Shown one piece after another: positions 51,590 to 60,155 of a stretch of 64,000 bases of DNA; position 1 is the first letter of the stretch, and the number at the start of each line of letters is the position of its first letter. The position numbers and the translations under genes were made by a program. The notes below the pieces were generated by a model. It was not told the DNA's origin and ran no database searches. It saw nothing but the letters and a program-made list of their open reading frames with translations. Source of the stretch: Phaeobacter sp. 22II1-1F12B (GTDB lineage Bacteria; Pseudomonadota; Alphaproteobacteria; Rhodobacterales; Rhodobacteraceae); NCBI RefSeq assembly GCF_002210165.1, contig NZ_AQQP01000004.1, positions 62,001 to 126,000 of the forward strand. Reading direction: 5' to 3'.

Positions 51590-53143
51590 TCACCTCTGGA
51601 AATGGCGAAACACTCGCCGATCGACGCTGGCAGCTGCGAGCAGCCCACCCCAAAGTGCCCCGGGTATGCCGGGGCTCGCCACGTCTTGACCCGCGAGGTA
51701 AAGACCAGAGACAGGCGTTTGCGCCCGAAGCGCGTGGCACATGACCCGCTCGGGCGTCACGTCGAGCCCGTAGAAGGCACCTTTGCGATGTCCCGTATAG
51801 TTTACGGTGGAAAGCGGTGTCGCGAGCTCATGATACACGACCAGTTTGGCGAGTTCAGGAAAGCAGTTTTCAAAGTGTCCCATCAGCGTATCTTCTGCGC
51901 GCTGCTTGAAGGTTTTGTAGTCCTCACCTCGTGTGCTGCCAGGCATGTCTGACCATTCTTCGACCGTGGACCAATCGGCCCAGAAAATGGCTTGGCCCAT
52001 GTGTTTTCGGCGCGGACCCGGGTCATGCGCCGTGTTTTTGAGTGAGCCGAACGATACAGCCATATGGGGTGGCGACCCGTCAGGCGCGTCAGTCCAGACA
52101 ACATCGGTTGCCCCCGTTGGATAGAACCAATGGTTGGCCCGAGTGGCACCGGCGGCTTCGATATCCCCTTCAAATCCAAGGAACAGATTGAAATGCGCGA
52201 TACTGCAGGGCAGAGTTCGTATTTCTGCAATCCAGTCCTCGTAGCCCAGATTTTCGGGCAACAGGCTATCGACCGTCTCACGCGCGCCGATATCCGAGAT
52301 CACGACTTTTGCCCGAAACTCGGTACCGTTTTCCGTGCGCACGCCCACCACTTTGTCGCCATCGAACAGAAGTTCGTCGACACGCACGCCCGCACGTGCT
52401 TCACCGCCGCGCTTTGTGATGGTCGGAAGGATATGCTCGGCATAGGCCGAGGCACCCCCCACAGGGTACCACGCACCACTTGGCAGATAGGCTCCCGCGA
52501 TGAGCGCATGCATCGCAAAACTGGCCTTGCTGGGTCTCCCGCCGTGATCCCCCCATTGGGCCGACAAGACGGCTGCGAGTTCGGGATTGTCGGTTATCTC
52601 GTCAATGACCTGCTGCGTTGTCCGCGCGCACCATTTCGAAATTGAGCTACGATTCCACCAGTCAAGCATGTCCCCCGCGACTTCGGGCATCGCACGCGTT
52701 GGAAAAATCTTGTACATCGCATCGTGGCCCGAGCGCATCGCTTTAGTCCAGGCTTCGATTGCCTCGGTTTCATCGGGATACCGGTCCTTGAGGTCCATTT
52801 CTTGCGACTCGTATGGTCGGGAAAGGGACAAAGGTTCCGCGGATCCAATGTGCAAGATGTCGTAGATCGACCCCATCGGTACAAAGTCCATGGGTGTATC
52901 GCAAAGCCAGTCGAGAAGGGCGCGCGCGCGGTCTCCGGGTGCCATCTCGCTCAGGTAATGCACGCCCACGTCCCAGGTGAACCCGTTCCGAGAGAAGCTG
53001 TGCGTAAGCCCGCCAAGCGTGTGATGCTGCTCCAGCAGCAATACCTTGTGTCCGACATGGCTCAGGGCGGCTGCCGCTGCCATACCCCCCATGCCCGAGC
53101 CGATAACGATGGCATCCCACGGGGTATTCTCAGTCGCATACAT
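51590..53143 (-). CDS. CrtI/retinol saturase-like FAD oxidoreductase
   Basis: 517 residues of the phytoene desaturase/carotenoid isomerase/retinol saturase group. The FAD motif is IVIGSGMGGMAAAAALSHVGHKVLLLEQ in two adjoining parts at residues 12-39, followed by LGGLTHSFSRNGFTWDVGVHY. The C-terminal FAD segment is SGLYLAGQDVASPGIPGALWGG near 485. The start at 53143 has GGAGG 8 bases upstream and lies inside the last codons of the SnoaL-like gene, so the two are coupled. No carotenoid genes are nearby; the substrate is an unknown hydrophobic molecule. Confidence 0.87.
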   Translation of the reverse strand: MYATENTPWDAIVIGSGMGGMAAAAALSHVGHKVLLLEQHHTLGGLTHSFSRNGFTWDVGVHYLSEMAPGDRARALLDWLCDTPMDFVPMGSIYDILHIGSAEPLSLSRPYESQEMDLKDRYPDETEAIEAWTKAMRSGHDAMYKIFPTRAMPEVAGDMLDWWNRSSISKWCARTTQQVIDEITDNPELAAVLSAQWGDHGGRPSKASFAMHALIAGAYLPSGAWYPVGGASAYAEHILPTITKRGGEARAGVRVDELLFDGDKVVGVRTENGTEFRAKVVISDIGARETVDSLLPENLGYEDWIAEIRTLPCSIAHFNLFLGFEGDIEAAGATRANHWFYPTGATDVVWTDAPDGSPPHMAVSFGSLKNTAHDPGPRRKHMGQAIFWADWSTVEEWSDMPGSTRGEDYKTFKQRAEDTLMGHFENCFPELAKLVVYHELATPLSTVNYTGHRKGAFYGLDVTPERVMCHALRAQTPVSGLYLAGQDVASPGIPGALWGGLLAAASVDRRVFRHFQR

Positions 53144-53525
53144 TTCGAACCTCCGTGGGCTGACTGGGCACAATGTCCCATACTTCCAGGATTTGAACGG
53201 CCACGATGCGCCACACCGCCACGACATCTATAGTGACGGATCGTGCATCCAAGATCAGCGTGTTGCGGGATTGGACGACAACCAGTTCCGGGCCGACGGG
53301 TGTCGCCGAAACAGGCTCAATCCGGAAAGTTCCATGACTTTTCTCGGCGAGAGCGGCGAAGAAGGCGCCGATGCCTTCCCTTCCCACATGGTCGCCTTGC
53401 AACTCAGGCAGATTGGGATTGGAGTAATGCCAAACGGCATTTTTTGCGAAAAGATGCGCCGAGGCTGTAATGTCGGTCGTGTCAAGCCGTTCAAGAACGG
53501 CCATGGCCGGTTGCGTTTCGGTCAT
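53130..53525 (-). CDS. SnoaL-like protein coupled to the CrtI-like oxidoreductase
   Basis: 131 residues of the NTF2/SnoaL fold: N-terminal helix with AVLERLDTTDITASAHLFAKNAVWHYSN in two segments, GDHVGREGIGAFFAALAEKS, and strands ending VAVQILEVWDIVPSQ. Its 3' end overlaps the start of the CrtI-like gene by 14 bases. A coupled cyclase/isomerase acting on the oxidoreductase product or substrate is possible, but unproven. Confidence 0.82.
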   Translation of the reverse strand: MTETQPAMAVLERLDTTDITASAHLFAKNAVWHYSNPNLPELQGDHVGREGIGAFFAALAEKSHGTFRIEPVSATPVGPELVVVQSRNTLILDARSVTIDVVAVWRIVAVQILEVWDIVPSQPTEVRNVCD

Positions 53526-53978
53526 ACCAATACATCCTGCTAAAATTCACGGGATCAGTCGTTCTCGGCTTTTGCACCTCCGTTCGATGTCCTCCCAGCA
53601 AACAGGAACAATAACTACAGCTCGGAAGCTGCGCTGCATTGAGGCAGATCAAAAATGGAGATTACTTCCGGTAAGAATGCTACGGGTTCGCAGCCGTCCT
53701 TTGTTGCACTGCATCACAGGTTCCAACTATTCCCGGGGTAATGAGAAAGTTGGCAGTGCGGGACCCAGCATCATTTCGCCGTATTGGCGGCAGTGATTGT
53801 AATAGGCAGCGGTGAAAGCGGCACTTCAGGCATGCTCCACCGTACTTCGATGTCATCCCGTTGACTGAGTTACATTCTGCTTCCCAATATATTCTCGAAA
53901 ATTTCAGGGAAAATTGGCTTTCTTGACTGCGCTCGGAGATCATATGCGCGCGGAAACGAGGGTGTTCCGAGAAGGCCG
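53526..53978. other. Gene-free region, possibly a decayed insertion
   Basis: 453 bases between the SnoaL-like gene and hemG-like gene, more AT-rich than its surroundings. The open frames on both strands have no family features or ribosome sites. Around 53690-53800 the sequence has the feel of an insertion-sequence end, but I could find no matching inverted repeats, target duplication or transposase fragment, so this stays a suspicion. Confidence 0.3.
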
Positions 53979-54506
53979 TCACAGTCCCAGCCAATCGTCA
54001 ACCTCCTCAGCAAGGCGCTGCCAGTCAGTGTATTCTTTGTCGGCATCCAGTTCCGCCTGCGGGTCTTTCGCGGCAACGATGCGGCGCATCACAAAGCGAC
54101 GGAAAACGTCATACTGCGAGGGCTTATATGCACCGGCAATCTGCTCTGTCTTGTCAGGCGTCCACCCGGTAGCCGCGCAGAAATCCGAGAGGACGCGATC
54201 CAGTCCTGTCCAATCCTCGGCGTCGTGACCTGCGGCAGCGAGGGAAATTGACAAAAACAGCACTTGGGTGCCGCGCATATTCTTCGCCTCAGTGGATACG
54301 AAATCCGTAAACGCGCGCTGATAGTGACCCACGTGGATTGAGGCAGCGAGGATCACACGGTCAAATCGACCAAAGTCGATACCCGCCGCGTCCGCGACGC
54401 TGGCAAGTTCCACTGAATGTCCCGAATCTGCAATCCGGTCTGAAATCCAACGGGCAATCTTTCGCGTTTGACCTTCGCTCGATGCATAGGCGACCAGTAC
54501 TTTCAT
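53979..54506 (-). CDS. hemG: HemG-like flavodoxin-domain protein
   Basis: 175 residues of the flavodoxin_5/HemG family. The FMN phosphate loop is YASSEGQTRKIA at residues 7-18, with ILAASIHVGHYQ near 52 and a C-terminal helix region (DVFRRFVMRRIVAAKDPQ). HemG oxidises protoporphyrinogen IX with menaquinone in enterobacteria; relatives in alphaproteobacteria may be general flavodoxin-like redox proteins. AAGGAG precedes the ATG at 54506. The symbol is a family label. Confidence 0.8.
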   Translation of the reverse strand: MKVLVAYASSEGQTRKIARWISDRIADSGHSVELASVADAAGIDFGRFDRVILAASIHVGHYQRAFTDFVSTEAKNMRGTQVLFLSISLAAAGHDAEDWTGLDRVLSDFCAATGWTPDKTEQIAGAYKPSQYDVFRRFVMRRIVAAKDPQAELDADKEYTDWQRLAEEVDDWLGL

Positions 54507-54642
54507 TTCGGCTCCTTCCGTTTCTGGAGTGACCGATTTCGCCAGACATTCCGACCAATCGGCCCGGATCAAATGGTATCATGCACTTTACTCGTCTTCG
54601 GCGCCCTCAATACCATAAAGACAAGCGGCAGAGACGCAGCAG

Positions 54643-55683
54643 TCACGCTCCCGGCGTAGCCGCCAGAATTGGCGCTATGCTCGCATGTTTGCGCCGATAG
54701 GCCGAAGCGGACAGGCCGACATGGCGGCGAAAGGCATTCCGAAAGCTAGACGTTTCGGTGTATCCAACTTCGTCGGCAATCTCCTCAATCGGAATGTCGG
54801 ATGTTTCGAGCATCTGCTTGGCTTCCTCTACTCGAAGCGTCTGCACGTATTCGACCGGGGTCTGCCCCGTTGCGCGTCGAAACCGCCGGAGAAAACTGCG
54901 TTCACTCAGACCGGACCGGGCCGCCATTGCCGCAACCGGCGTCGGGTTGGCGTAGTTATCCGCCACCCAAGACTGTGCCTCGGCCACGAGGGCGTCATCA
55001 TGCTGTTGGCCGGCGAGCAATGAAGCGTAACAGAGTTGCCCCTCGGTGTGTGGCTGGAGCAGGTAGATTTTCGCAATCCGCCGCGCCTCGTCCTGACCGG
55101 CGAAGCGCGCAATGAGATAGAGCATCAGATCGCCCCATGACGACATACCGCCTGCCGTGACCAGGCGATGGCCTTCGCCCGTAGGAACAAGGATGCGCTC
55201 CCGACGCATACAGACGTCCGGGTAGCGTCGCGCTATCGTATCGGCAAATCCCCAATGCGTCGTTGCCTCGCATCCGTCGAGCAAACCGGCATGGGCCAGC
55301 AGCCAGGCACCGGAACAGACTGATGTCACGATTGCCCCCCCTTTTGCCGCTGCGCGGAGCCATTCAGTCGCCGGCTCGAACAGTTCCGGCGGTGAAAAGG
55401 CCGGATCGATGTGCAGGTCGGGAACGATCACCAGATCGGCGTCGGCCGGTTCGGGAAGCCGCCCTTCGGGCGTCACGCGCCGGCCATTAACATCGTCATA
55501 GGTTTTGCCGTCGAGCGACACCATCCGCGCGTCGAAAACTTTGGGCTGAAAGGCCTGCGCGTGCAGCAGTTCCCAGTCGCGACCGACTGAACTGAGCACA
55601 TCGAGAATGCAGAACATCGTTGATGTGCCGGTAAAGGGGAGCGCCAGCACAACTGTGTTCAGAGGGGCGGTCGATTGATCCAT
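54643..55683 (-). CDS. DJ-1/PfpI-AraC fusion regulator (GlxA/FtrA type)
   Basis: 346 residues. The N-terminal 190 residues are a class I glutamine amidotransferase-like (DJ-1/PfpI) domain with the nucleophile-elbow Cys in TSVCSGAWLLAHAGLL near residue 122. The C-terminal AraC domain has the two helix-turn-helices: VAAMAARSGLSERSFLRRFRR and IEEIADEVGYTETSSFRNAFRR. It starts 116 bases from the divergent methyltransferase operon; a palindrome at 55697-55715 lies between. GlxA-type regulators often control methylamine, carnitine or amino acid derivative catabolism, so it probably controls that operon. Confidence 0.9.
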   Translation of the reverse strand: MDQSTAPLNTVVLALPFTGTSTMFCILDVLSSVGRDWELLHAQAFQPKVFDARMVSLDGKTYDDVNGRRVTPEGRLPEPADADLVIVPDLHIDPAFSPPELFEPATEWLRAAAKGGAIVTSVCSGAWLLAHAGLLDGCEATTHWGFADTIARRYPDVCMRRERILVPTGEGHRLVTAGGMSSWGDLMLYLIARFAGQDEARRIAKIYLLQPHTEGQLCYASLLAGQQHDDALVAEAQSWVADNYANPTPVAAMAARSGLSERSFLRRFRRATGQTPVEYVQTLRVEEAKQMLETSDIPIEEIADEVGYTETSSFRNAFRRHVGLSASAYRRKHASIAPILAATPGA

Positions 55684-55696
55684 GCTGATGTCCGAT

Positions 55697-55715
55697 TTTC
55701 ACCGTTTCGGTGAAA
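55697..55715. promoter_or_regulatory. Palindromic operator candidate in the divergent gap
   Basis: TTTCACCG (55697-55704) and CGGTGAAA (55708-55715) are exact complements separated by TTT, 14 bases upstream of the AraC-type regulator start and 85 bases upstream of the methyltransferase operon. It is a likely operator for one of these genes. Confidence 0.5.
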
Positions 55716-55799
55716 TCAACGCATATCACGACTCGGGCCAGTGCGCCAGAACTCTCCGCAAGACCAGCGCCAGAACGGCCCAGACACGGAGAACTGAAA

Positions 55800-56912
55800 A
55801 TGACAGATCAAACACCGATTGCAAAATTCGACGAAGCCAAGGCCCAAGCTTTTGCGGAACGCTTCGTCGGCACATTGAATGAGGCGGCGCTGGCCGTCAT
55901 GACGTCGCTTGGTCACCGCGCCGGGCTACTCGACGGGCTCGCGGCCAATCCTGGCCCGACCTCTGTCGCGCTTGCCGAGAAGATCGGCGTGAACGAGCGC
56001 TACCTTCGCGAATGGCTGGGTGTGATGGTCACCTCAGGCGTCGTAGATTACGATCCGGTGAGGAAAAGCTACACGCTCCCGACCGAGCACGCGGCCTTTC
56101 TGACCCGCGCGGCCAGCCCCGACAATCTGGCGGTGACGACACAGTTCATCTGCCTCGCGGCCTCGGTCGAGGACCATCTGCTGGAACGTTTCCGCACCGG
56201 GAAAGGCCTGTGCTACCATCACTTCGACCGTTTCCACGAGGTCATGGCCGAGGACAGCGCGCAGCTTGTCGTAGCCAACCTGACGAGTTCGATACTGCCA
56301 GTTGTTCCGGGCCTGATTGATCGCCTGCATGATGGCATCACGGTGGCCGACTTTGGCTGCGGCGGCGGGCGGGCATTGCTACGCCTTGCGCGGGAGTTCC
56401 CGAACAGCAGTTTCACAGGGTTCGACCTGTGCGCGGATGCATTCCGCGACGCGCGGGAGGAAGCCGACAGGGCGGGGCTGGCGAACCTTCACTTCGAAGC
56501 CTGCGACCTGTCATCCGCAGAAAATGTTGGAGCATTCGATCTCGTGACAGCCTTCGATGCCGTTCACGACCAAGCGGACCCCAAGGGATTTCTGCGCCTG
56601 ATTCACCGGTCACTGCGGCCCGGCGGTGTCTTCCTGATGCAGGACATCGGTGGCTCACGCGATCTGGAGAAGAACATCGCCAATCCCTTCGCGCCGCTCC
56701 TTTACACGATCTCGAGCATGCACTGCACGCCGATCTCAATCGGTCAGGGCGGTCCGGGGCTCGGTGCGATGTGGGGGGTCGAGACCGCCGAGGAATACCT
56801 CGCGGAAACCGGCTTTGCCTCGGTCGAAACACACCGGCTGCCGCATGACGACATGAATGCCTATTTCATCGCCCGCGCCAGAGCGGGCCAGCCACAAGGA
56901 CCAATGACATGA
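55800..56912 (+). CDS. SAM-dependent methyltransferase with N-terminal winged helix (Rv2258c type)
   Basis: 370 residues. The N-terminal 100 or so residues form a winged-helix dimerisation domain (SVALAEKIGVNERYLREWLGVMVTSGVVDYD). The methyltransferase core has the SAM motif VADFGCGGGRALLRLA near residue 180, the acidic strand end FTGFDLCADAF, and DLVTAFDAVHDQADP near 248. The start at 55800 has GGAG 9 bases upstream. It overlaps the DUF1127 gene by 4 bases (ATGA). The acceptor substrate is unknown. Confidence 0.88.
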   Translation: MTDQTPIAKFDEAKAQAFAERFVGTLNEAALAVMTSLGHRAGLLDGLAANPGPTSVALAEKIGVNERYLREWLGVMVTSGVVDYDPVRKSYTLPTEHAAFLTRAASPDNLAVTTQFICLAASVEDHLLERFRTGKGLCYHHFDRFHEVMAEDSAQLVVANLTSSILPVVPGLIDRLHDGITVADFGCGGGRALLRLAREFPNSSFTGFDLCADAFRDAREEADRAGLANLHFEACDLSSAENVGAFDLVTAFDAVHDQADPKGFLRLIHRSLRPGGVFLMQDIGGSRDLEKNIANPFAPLLYTISSMHCTPISIGQGGPGLGAMWGVETAEEYLAETGFASVETHRLPHDDMNAYFIARARAGQPQGPMT

Positions 56913-57151
56913 CCGACTTGAAAATCCATGCATCGCGGCGCCGTGGCCCCAGTATTTCCCGTGTGTTTGGACGCATGACCGACCGCGTTCGCAAGCGGCG
57001 GCAGAACCGTCGTGAAATCATCGCGCTTACGAATATGCCCGAATATCTGCTTCGCGACATCGGTCTGCACGACCGCGTCGGCTGGCGCAAGAAAGACGTG
57101 CGGGACAAGGCCTGGCGGCGCGCGGACCCCGATTGGCGTCACAGCTTCTGA
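56909..57151 (+). CDS. DUF1127 domain small protein
   Basis: 80 residues, very basic (many Arg and Lys). The DUF1127 core is visible at RRQNRREIIALTNMPEYLLRDIGL then HDRVGWRKKDVRD, with the hallmark LLRDIGL near residue 46. DUF1127 proteins can bind RNA or act in phosphate and stress responses, as shown for short members in Agrobacterium and Rhodobacter. Here the gene is embedded in a methyltransferase/monooxygenase operon, overlapping the first gene by 4 bases, which is unusual. Confidence 0.87.
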   Translation: MTDLKIHASRRRGPSISRVFGRMTDRVRKRRQNRREIIALTNMPEYLLRDIGLHDRVGWRKKDVRDKAWRRADPDWRHSF

Positions 57152-57173
57152 GCAAAAACCGAAAGGACTGGAA

Positions 57174-58496
57174 ATGTCTCCCATACATGCAGAACGCGTG
57201 CTGGCGATCGGTGCGGGGCTTTCGGGCCTCGCGACCGCCCGGGCGCTTTCTGGCCGCGGTCTTGCGGTCACCGTACTCGAAGCGAAGGATCGAGTTGCAG
57301 AACCTTGGAGGGCGCGTCATCCGGCGCTCCGCCTCAACATTCACCGCAAGTTCGCCGGCCTGCCGGGGCAGCCTGCGCCAAGAGCCGATGGCATCTACCT
57401 CAAGAGAGATACTGTCGTCAGGCATCTTGAACGCTACGCCGCGCAACTGGATGCACCTATCCACTTCGGGACCGAAGTGACAGAGATTGTCCGGGTTGCG
57501 GACGGATGGCAGGTCACCGCGACAACCGGCGTTTACCGCGCGGCCCATATTGTCATCGCTACCGGCCGAGAAAGCCTGCCCCATATCCCGGACTGGCCAG
57601 GGCGAAAGACCTTCGAAGGCGAGTTGCTCCATGTCGGCGATCTCGGCGACGTTTCCCGGTTTGACGGAAAGCGCGTGCTTGTGGTCGGCGCCGGGAACTC
57701 CGGCACCGACGCGCTCAACCACCTTGCGGCGCACCGGCCCAAGGCCGTAATGGTATCCGTGCGCAACGGCCCTGCCATCGTGCCCCGAAGCATTTTCGGC
57801 TACCCGATCCATGGGCTTGCGCGCCTCTTCGCGGCATTGCCGGTCAAGGTCACCGATCCCGCGTTCAAGTTGACCGAGCGGCTCCTTCTGGGAGACCTCC
57901 GGCGCCACGGGCTGACCAGCCACCCCGAAGGTGGCAGCACCCGTCTCCTGCGGGACGGTGTGACTTTCGCGATCGACGATGGCTTCGTTGCAGCACTGAA
58001 GTCTGGCCGATTCAGGATCGTGCCCCAAATTGAACGCTTAGATGGCAGCCGCGTCGTTCTGAACGATGGCACCTCACGAGAAGTGGATGTCATCATAGCG
58101 GCGACCGGGTATCGGACCCGTCTGGAACCATTGCTCGGCCATCTCGGTGTGCTCGATGAAAACGGACGCCCAATCCACGCGATGGGCGAGCGCGACCCTG
58201 ATAACCCCGGTCTCTGGTTCACGGGTTTCAAACCGATTTTCACTGGTTTCTTCGACGCGTCAGGGATCGCAGCCAAGCGTATTGCCTCAGGCATCGAAGT
58301 CGATGTGGCAGAGGCCTCCGCTCGTCGAGACAACGGAGGTGCACGCGCCCGTTTGGTGGGCCGCAGTTCGATGAGGATGAGGAGACCAACCGCCAAGGAT
58401 AGGCGGTCGCCCGTTGCCCGTCGGATAACTACCAACCCGCATGCCGGTGGATCGCCGGCTCGCGCAAGTAAATCACGAACTGAATGGATGGACTGA
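57174..58496 (+). CDS. Flavin-containing monooxygenase (YUCCA/FMO-like)
   Basis: 440 residues. The FAD motif is VLAIGAGLSGLATARALSGRG near residue 9, the NADPH motif is VLVVGAGNSGTDALNHLA near 168, and the C-terminal ATGYRTRLEP near 305 is typical of class B flavin monooxygenases. AAAGGA lies 8 bases before the ATG at 57174. The last 45 or so residues are Arg/Ser-rich and unlike the family, an odd extension. The stop overlaps the next gene start (TGATG). It would oxygenate a N- or S-containing or carbonyl substrate, perhaps together with the two methyltransferases. Confidence 0.88.
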   Translation: MSPIHAERVLAIGAGLSGLATARALSGRGLAVTVLEAKDRVAEPWRARHPALRLNIHRKFAGLPGQPAPRADGIYLKRDTVVRHLERYAAQLDAPIHFGTEVTEIVRVADGWQVTATTGVYRAAHIVIATGRESLPHIPDWPGRKTFEGELLHVGDLGDVSRFDGKRVLVVGAGNSGTDALNHLAAHRPKAVMVSVRNGPAIVPRSIFGYPIHGLARLFAALPVKVTDPAFKLTERLLLGDLRRHGLTSHPEGGSTRLLRDGVTFAIDDGFVAALKSGRFRIVPQIERLDGSRVVLNDGTSREVDVIIAATGYRTRLEPLLGHLGVLDENGRPIHAMGERDPDNPGLWFTGFKPIFTGFFDASGIAAKRIASGIEVDVAEASARRDNGGARARLVGRSSMRMRRPTAKDRRSPVARRITTNPHAGGSPARASKSRTEWMD

Positions 58497-59332
58497 TGAC
58501 CAACGCCACCGACGATACGGCAATGCGGAATCAAGAAATGAATCCGTCTACACCGGCTAAAGCGCCGCGCCCAATCTACAGCACGGATGTGATCCGGACA
58601 CTCGAAACCAGCTGGGGGCCCGGCTGGCTCTCACCGGGCGGTGAAGCAGATCTCGCCGCCCTTCTGGAAGGTCAGGATATAAACGGCCTTAATGTACTCG
58701 ACATCGGCGTCGGCGCGGGCGGCCCGGCCGCCTCTCTCTTAAACAGGTTTGGTGCAGGTCACGTCACCGGCATCGATGTCGAGCGTTTGGTCCTCAACCG
58801 GGCTGCGGCCGTCGCGCAAGAGCATGGTCTTGCCGGACGGCTTGAACTGCTTCATGTCGATCCGGGAGTACTGCCATTTGCGGATTCGAAGTTTAACGTC
58901 GTTTTCAGCAAAGACAGTTTCATTCACATCACCGAAAAGGCCCTGCTGTTCTCCGAAATTCGACGCGTGCTGGTCCCGGGCGGGCTCTGTGCGTTCAGCG
59001 ATTGGTGCTGCGGCCCGCCACCTTACTCTCCCGAGATGACGGCATGGCTCGACAACGGCATGGGTTTTGTCATCGCTTCGATCAACGATACGAAGGCCGC
59101 CATGCAGCACGCGGGCTTCAGGAACATTGCGGCCAAGGATCGCAACAACTGGTTCTCGGCGCTCGCAGCGCGGGAAGCGGAGTTTGCAGCAGGTTCGCAC
59201 TGGTCCGAGATCACCGGCAGGATCGGTGCCGAGGCTGCCGCCCGGCTTGTCGCGACCGCCCAAAGGCGCGCCCTGATCGCGAACCAAGGGCATCTTCGCC
59301 CCGCTCATTTCATCGCCACAGCACCGGGCTGA
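58496..59332 (+). CDS. SAM-dependent methyltransferase (phosphoethanolamine N-methyltransferase-like)
   Basis: 278 residues. The N-terminal segment ETSWGPGWLSPGGEAD resembles the start of phosphoethanolamine/sarcosine-type methyltransferases. The SAM motif is VLDIGVGAGGPAASLLNRFG near residue 67, then VTGIDVERLVL and FNVVFSKDSFIHI near 130. The start codon overlaps the monooxygenase stop by 1 base (TGATG), so both are co-translated. It is the last gene of the operon. A small amine or amino-acid derivative acceptor is an inference from the family likeness. Confidence 0.85.
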   Translation: MTNATDDTAMRNQEMNPSTPAKAPRPIYSTDVIRTLETSWGPGWLSPGGEADLAALLEGQDINGLNVLDIGVGAGGPAASLLNRFGAGHVTGIDVERLVLNRAAAVAQEHGLAGRLELLHVDPGVLPFADSKFNVVFSKDSFIHITEKALLFSEIRRVLVPGGLCAFSDWCCGPPPYSPEMTAWLDNGMGFVIASINDTKAAMQHAGFRNIAAKDRNNWFSALAAREAEFAAGSHWSEITGRIGAEAAARLVATAQRRALIANQGHLRPAHFIATAPG

Positions 59333-59861
59333 AGTGCTATATGCTTCATACTGAGAGTGGTTATCTCAAATTTGTACCACCATCGTTTTGGAACAGTCAG
59401 ATGAGGCTGCTCATCGAACGGGTCATTTGAGCCGCGACAAGACCGGTGGATCGATGCCACATTCACTGGAGATTCTCATGTCTCACGGGGATTCTGCTCG
59501 ATGAAAAGGCTACAAAAAAGAGTACGCACATCCAAAGGTTGCGCTTTGCAACGCGTCTGCCCATGTCGACGACGGACAGCCGACAACCTAGCCCGGAAAC
59601 CGTCGTCAAGATACACCAAAGGCCGGTCATGCACTAATGTTGAAATCAGACCACTGAGGTGCGGCTTGTCAGGAGGAGTAAACGAAGTAGGAGCGAATTG
59701 GATGGAAGGCAATTCATCCCATTAGCTCAATTTCCGATGTTGTTCCGTCCAAGTTCATCGGCATTGTCTGAGGTCTAGGCAAGTGGGCGGCCCAGATGCG
59801 TCCCAAGATAGCCACTATCGAAATGAGCTTTTATTGCTACTCGTTAGATATCTGTTTTCAG
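59333..59861. other. Gene-free region before tRNA-Lys
   Basis: 529 bases between the methyltransferase stop and tRNA-Lys. Overlapping short frames around 59446-59712 on both strands have no ribosome site or family match. Its position beside a tRNA gene, at the border between accessory and core genes, would suit an integration site, but I found no repeat of the tRNA 3' end, no integrase and no hairpin. Confidence 0.4.
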
Positions 59862-59937
59862 TGGTGAGCCGTGCAGGATTCGAACCTGCGACCCACTGAT
59901 TAAAAGTCAGTTGCTCTACCAACTGAGCTAACGGCCC
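59862..59937 (-). tRNA. tRNA-Lys (anticodon TTT)
   Basis: On the minus strand the acceptor arms GGGCCGT and ACGGCTC pair over seven positions (one G-T). The D-arm TAGCTCAGTTGGTAGAGCA, anticodon stem CTGAC with loop TTTTAATC reading TTT, and T-arm CGCAGGTTCGAATCCTGC are all present, and CCA is encoded. It decodes AAA and AAG. Confidence 0.97.
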
Positions 59938-60155
59938 ACTCTCTGTTGAAACGGTCAGACCGTTTCGGTCCCGCTCTCTAAGCTGAATGCTCCTCGCGGA
60001 TCAAGTGCTTAAATCACGAATAAACACCGTTCAGGACGAATCCCGTTGGGGTGTTCGGGGCGTTACTAGGGAAGGCGGCGACAGGGGTCAAGCGGCAAAG
60101 AGCGATAATTTTCATGTACTGGATTCTGGGCCAGCCTGTCGCTATATGCAGCGTC

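Noticed and set aside
59446-59712. Short frames on both strands before tRNA-Lys
   Set aside because: They overlap each other, have no ribosome site and match no family; a transposase remnant could not be supported.
59862-59937. tRNA-Lys as an attachment site of an integrated element
   Set aside because: No repeat of the tRNA 3' end and no integrase gene was found in the flanking sequence.
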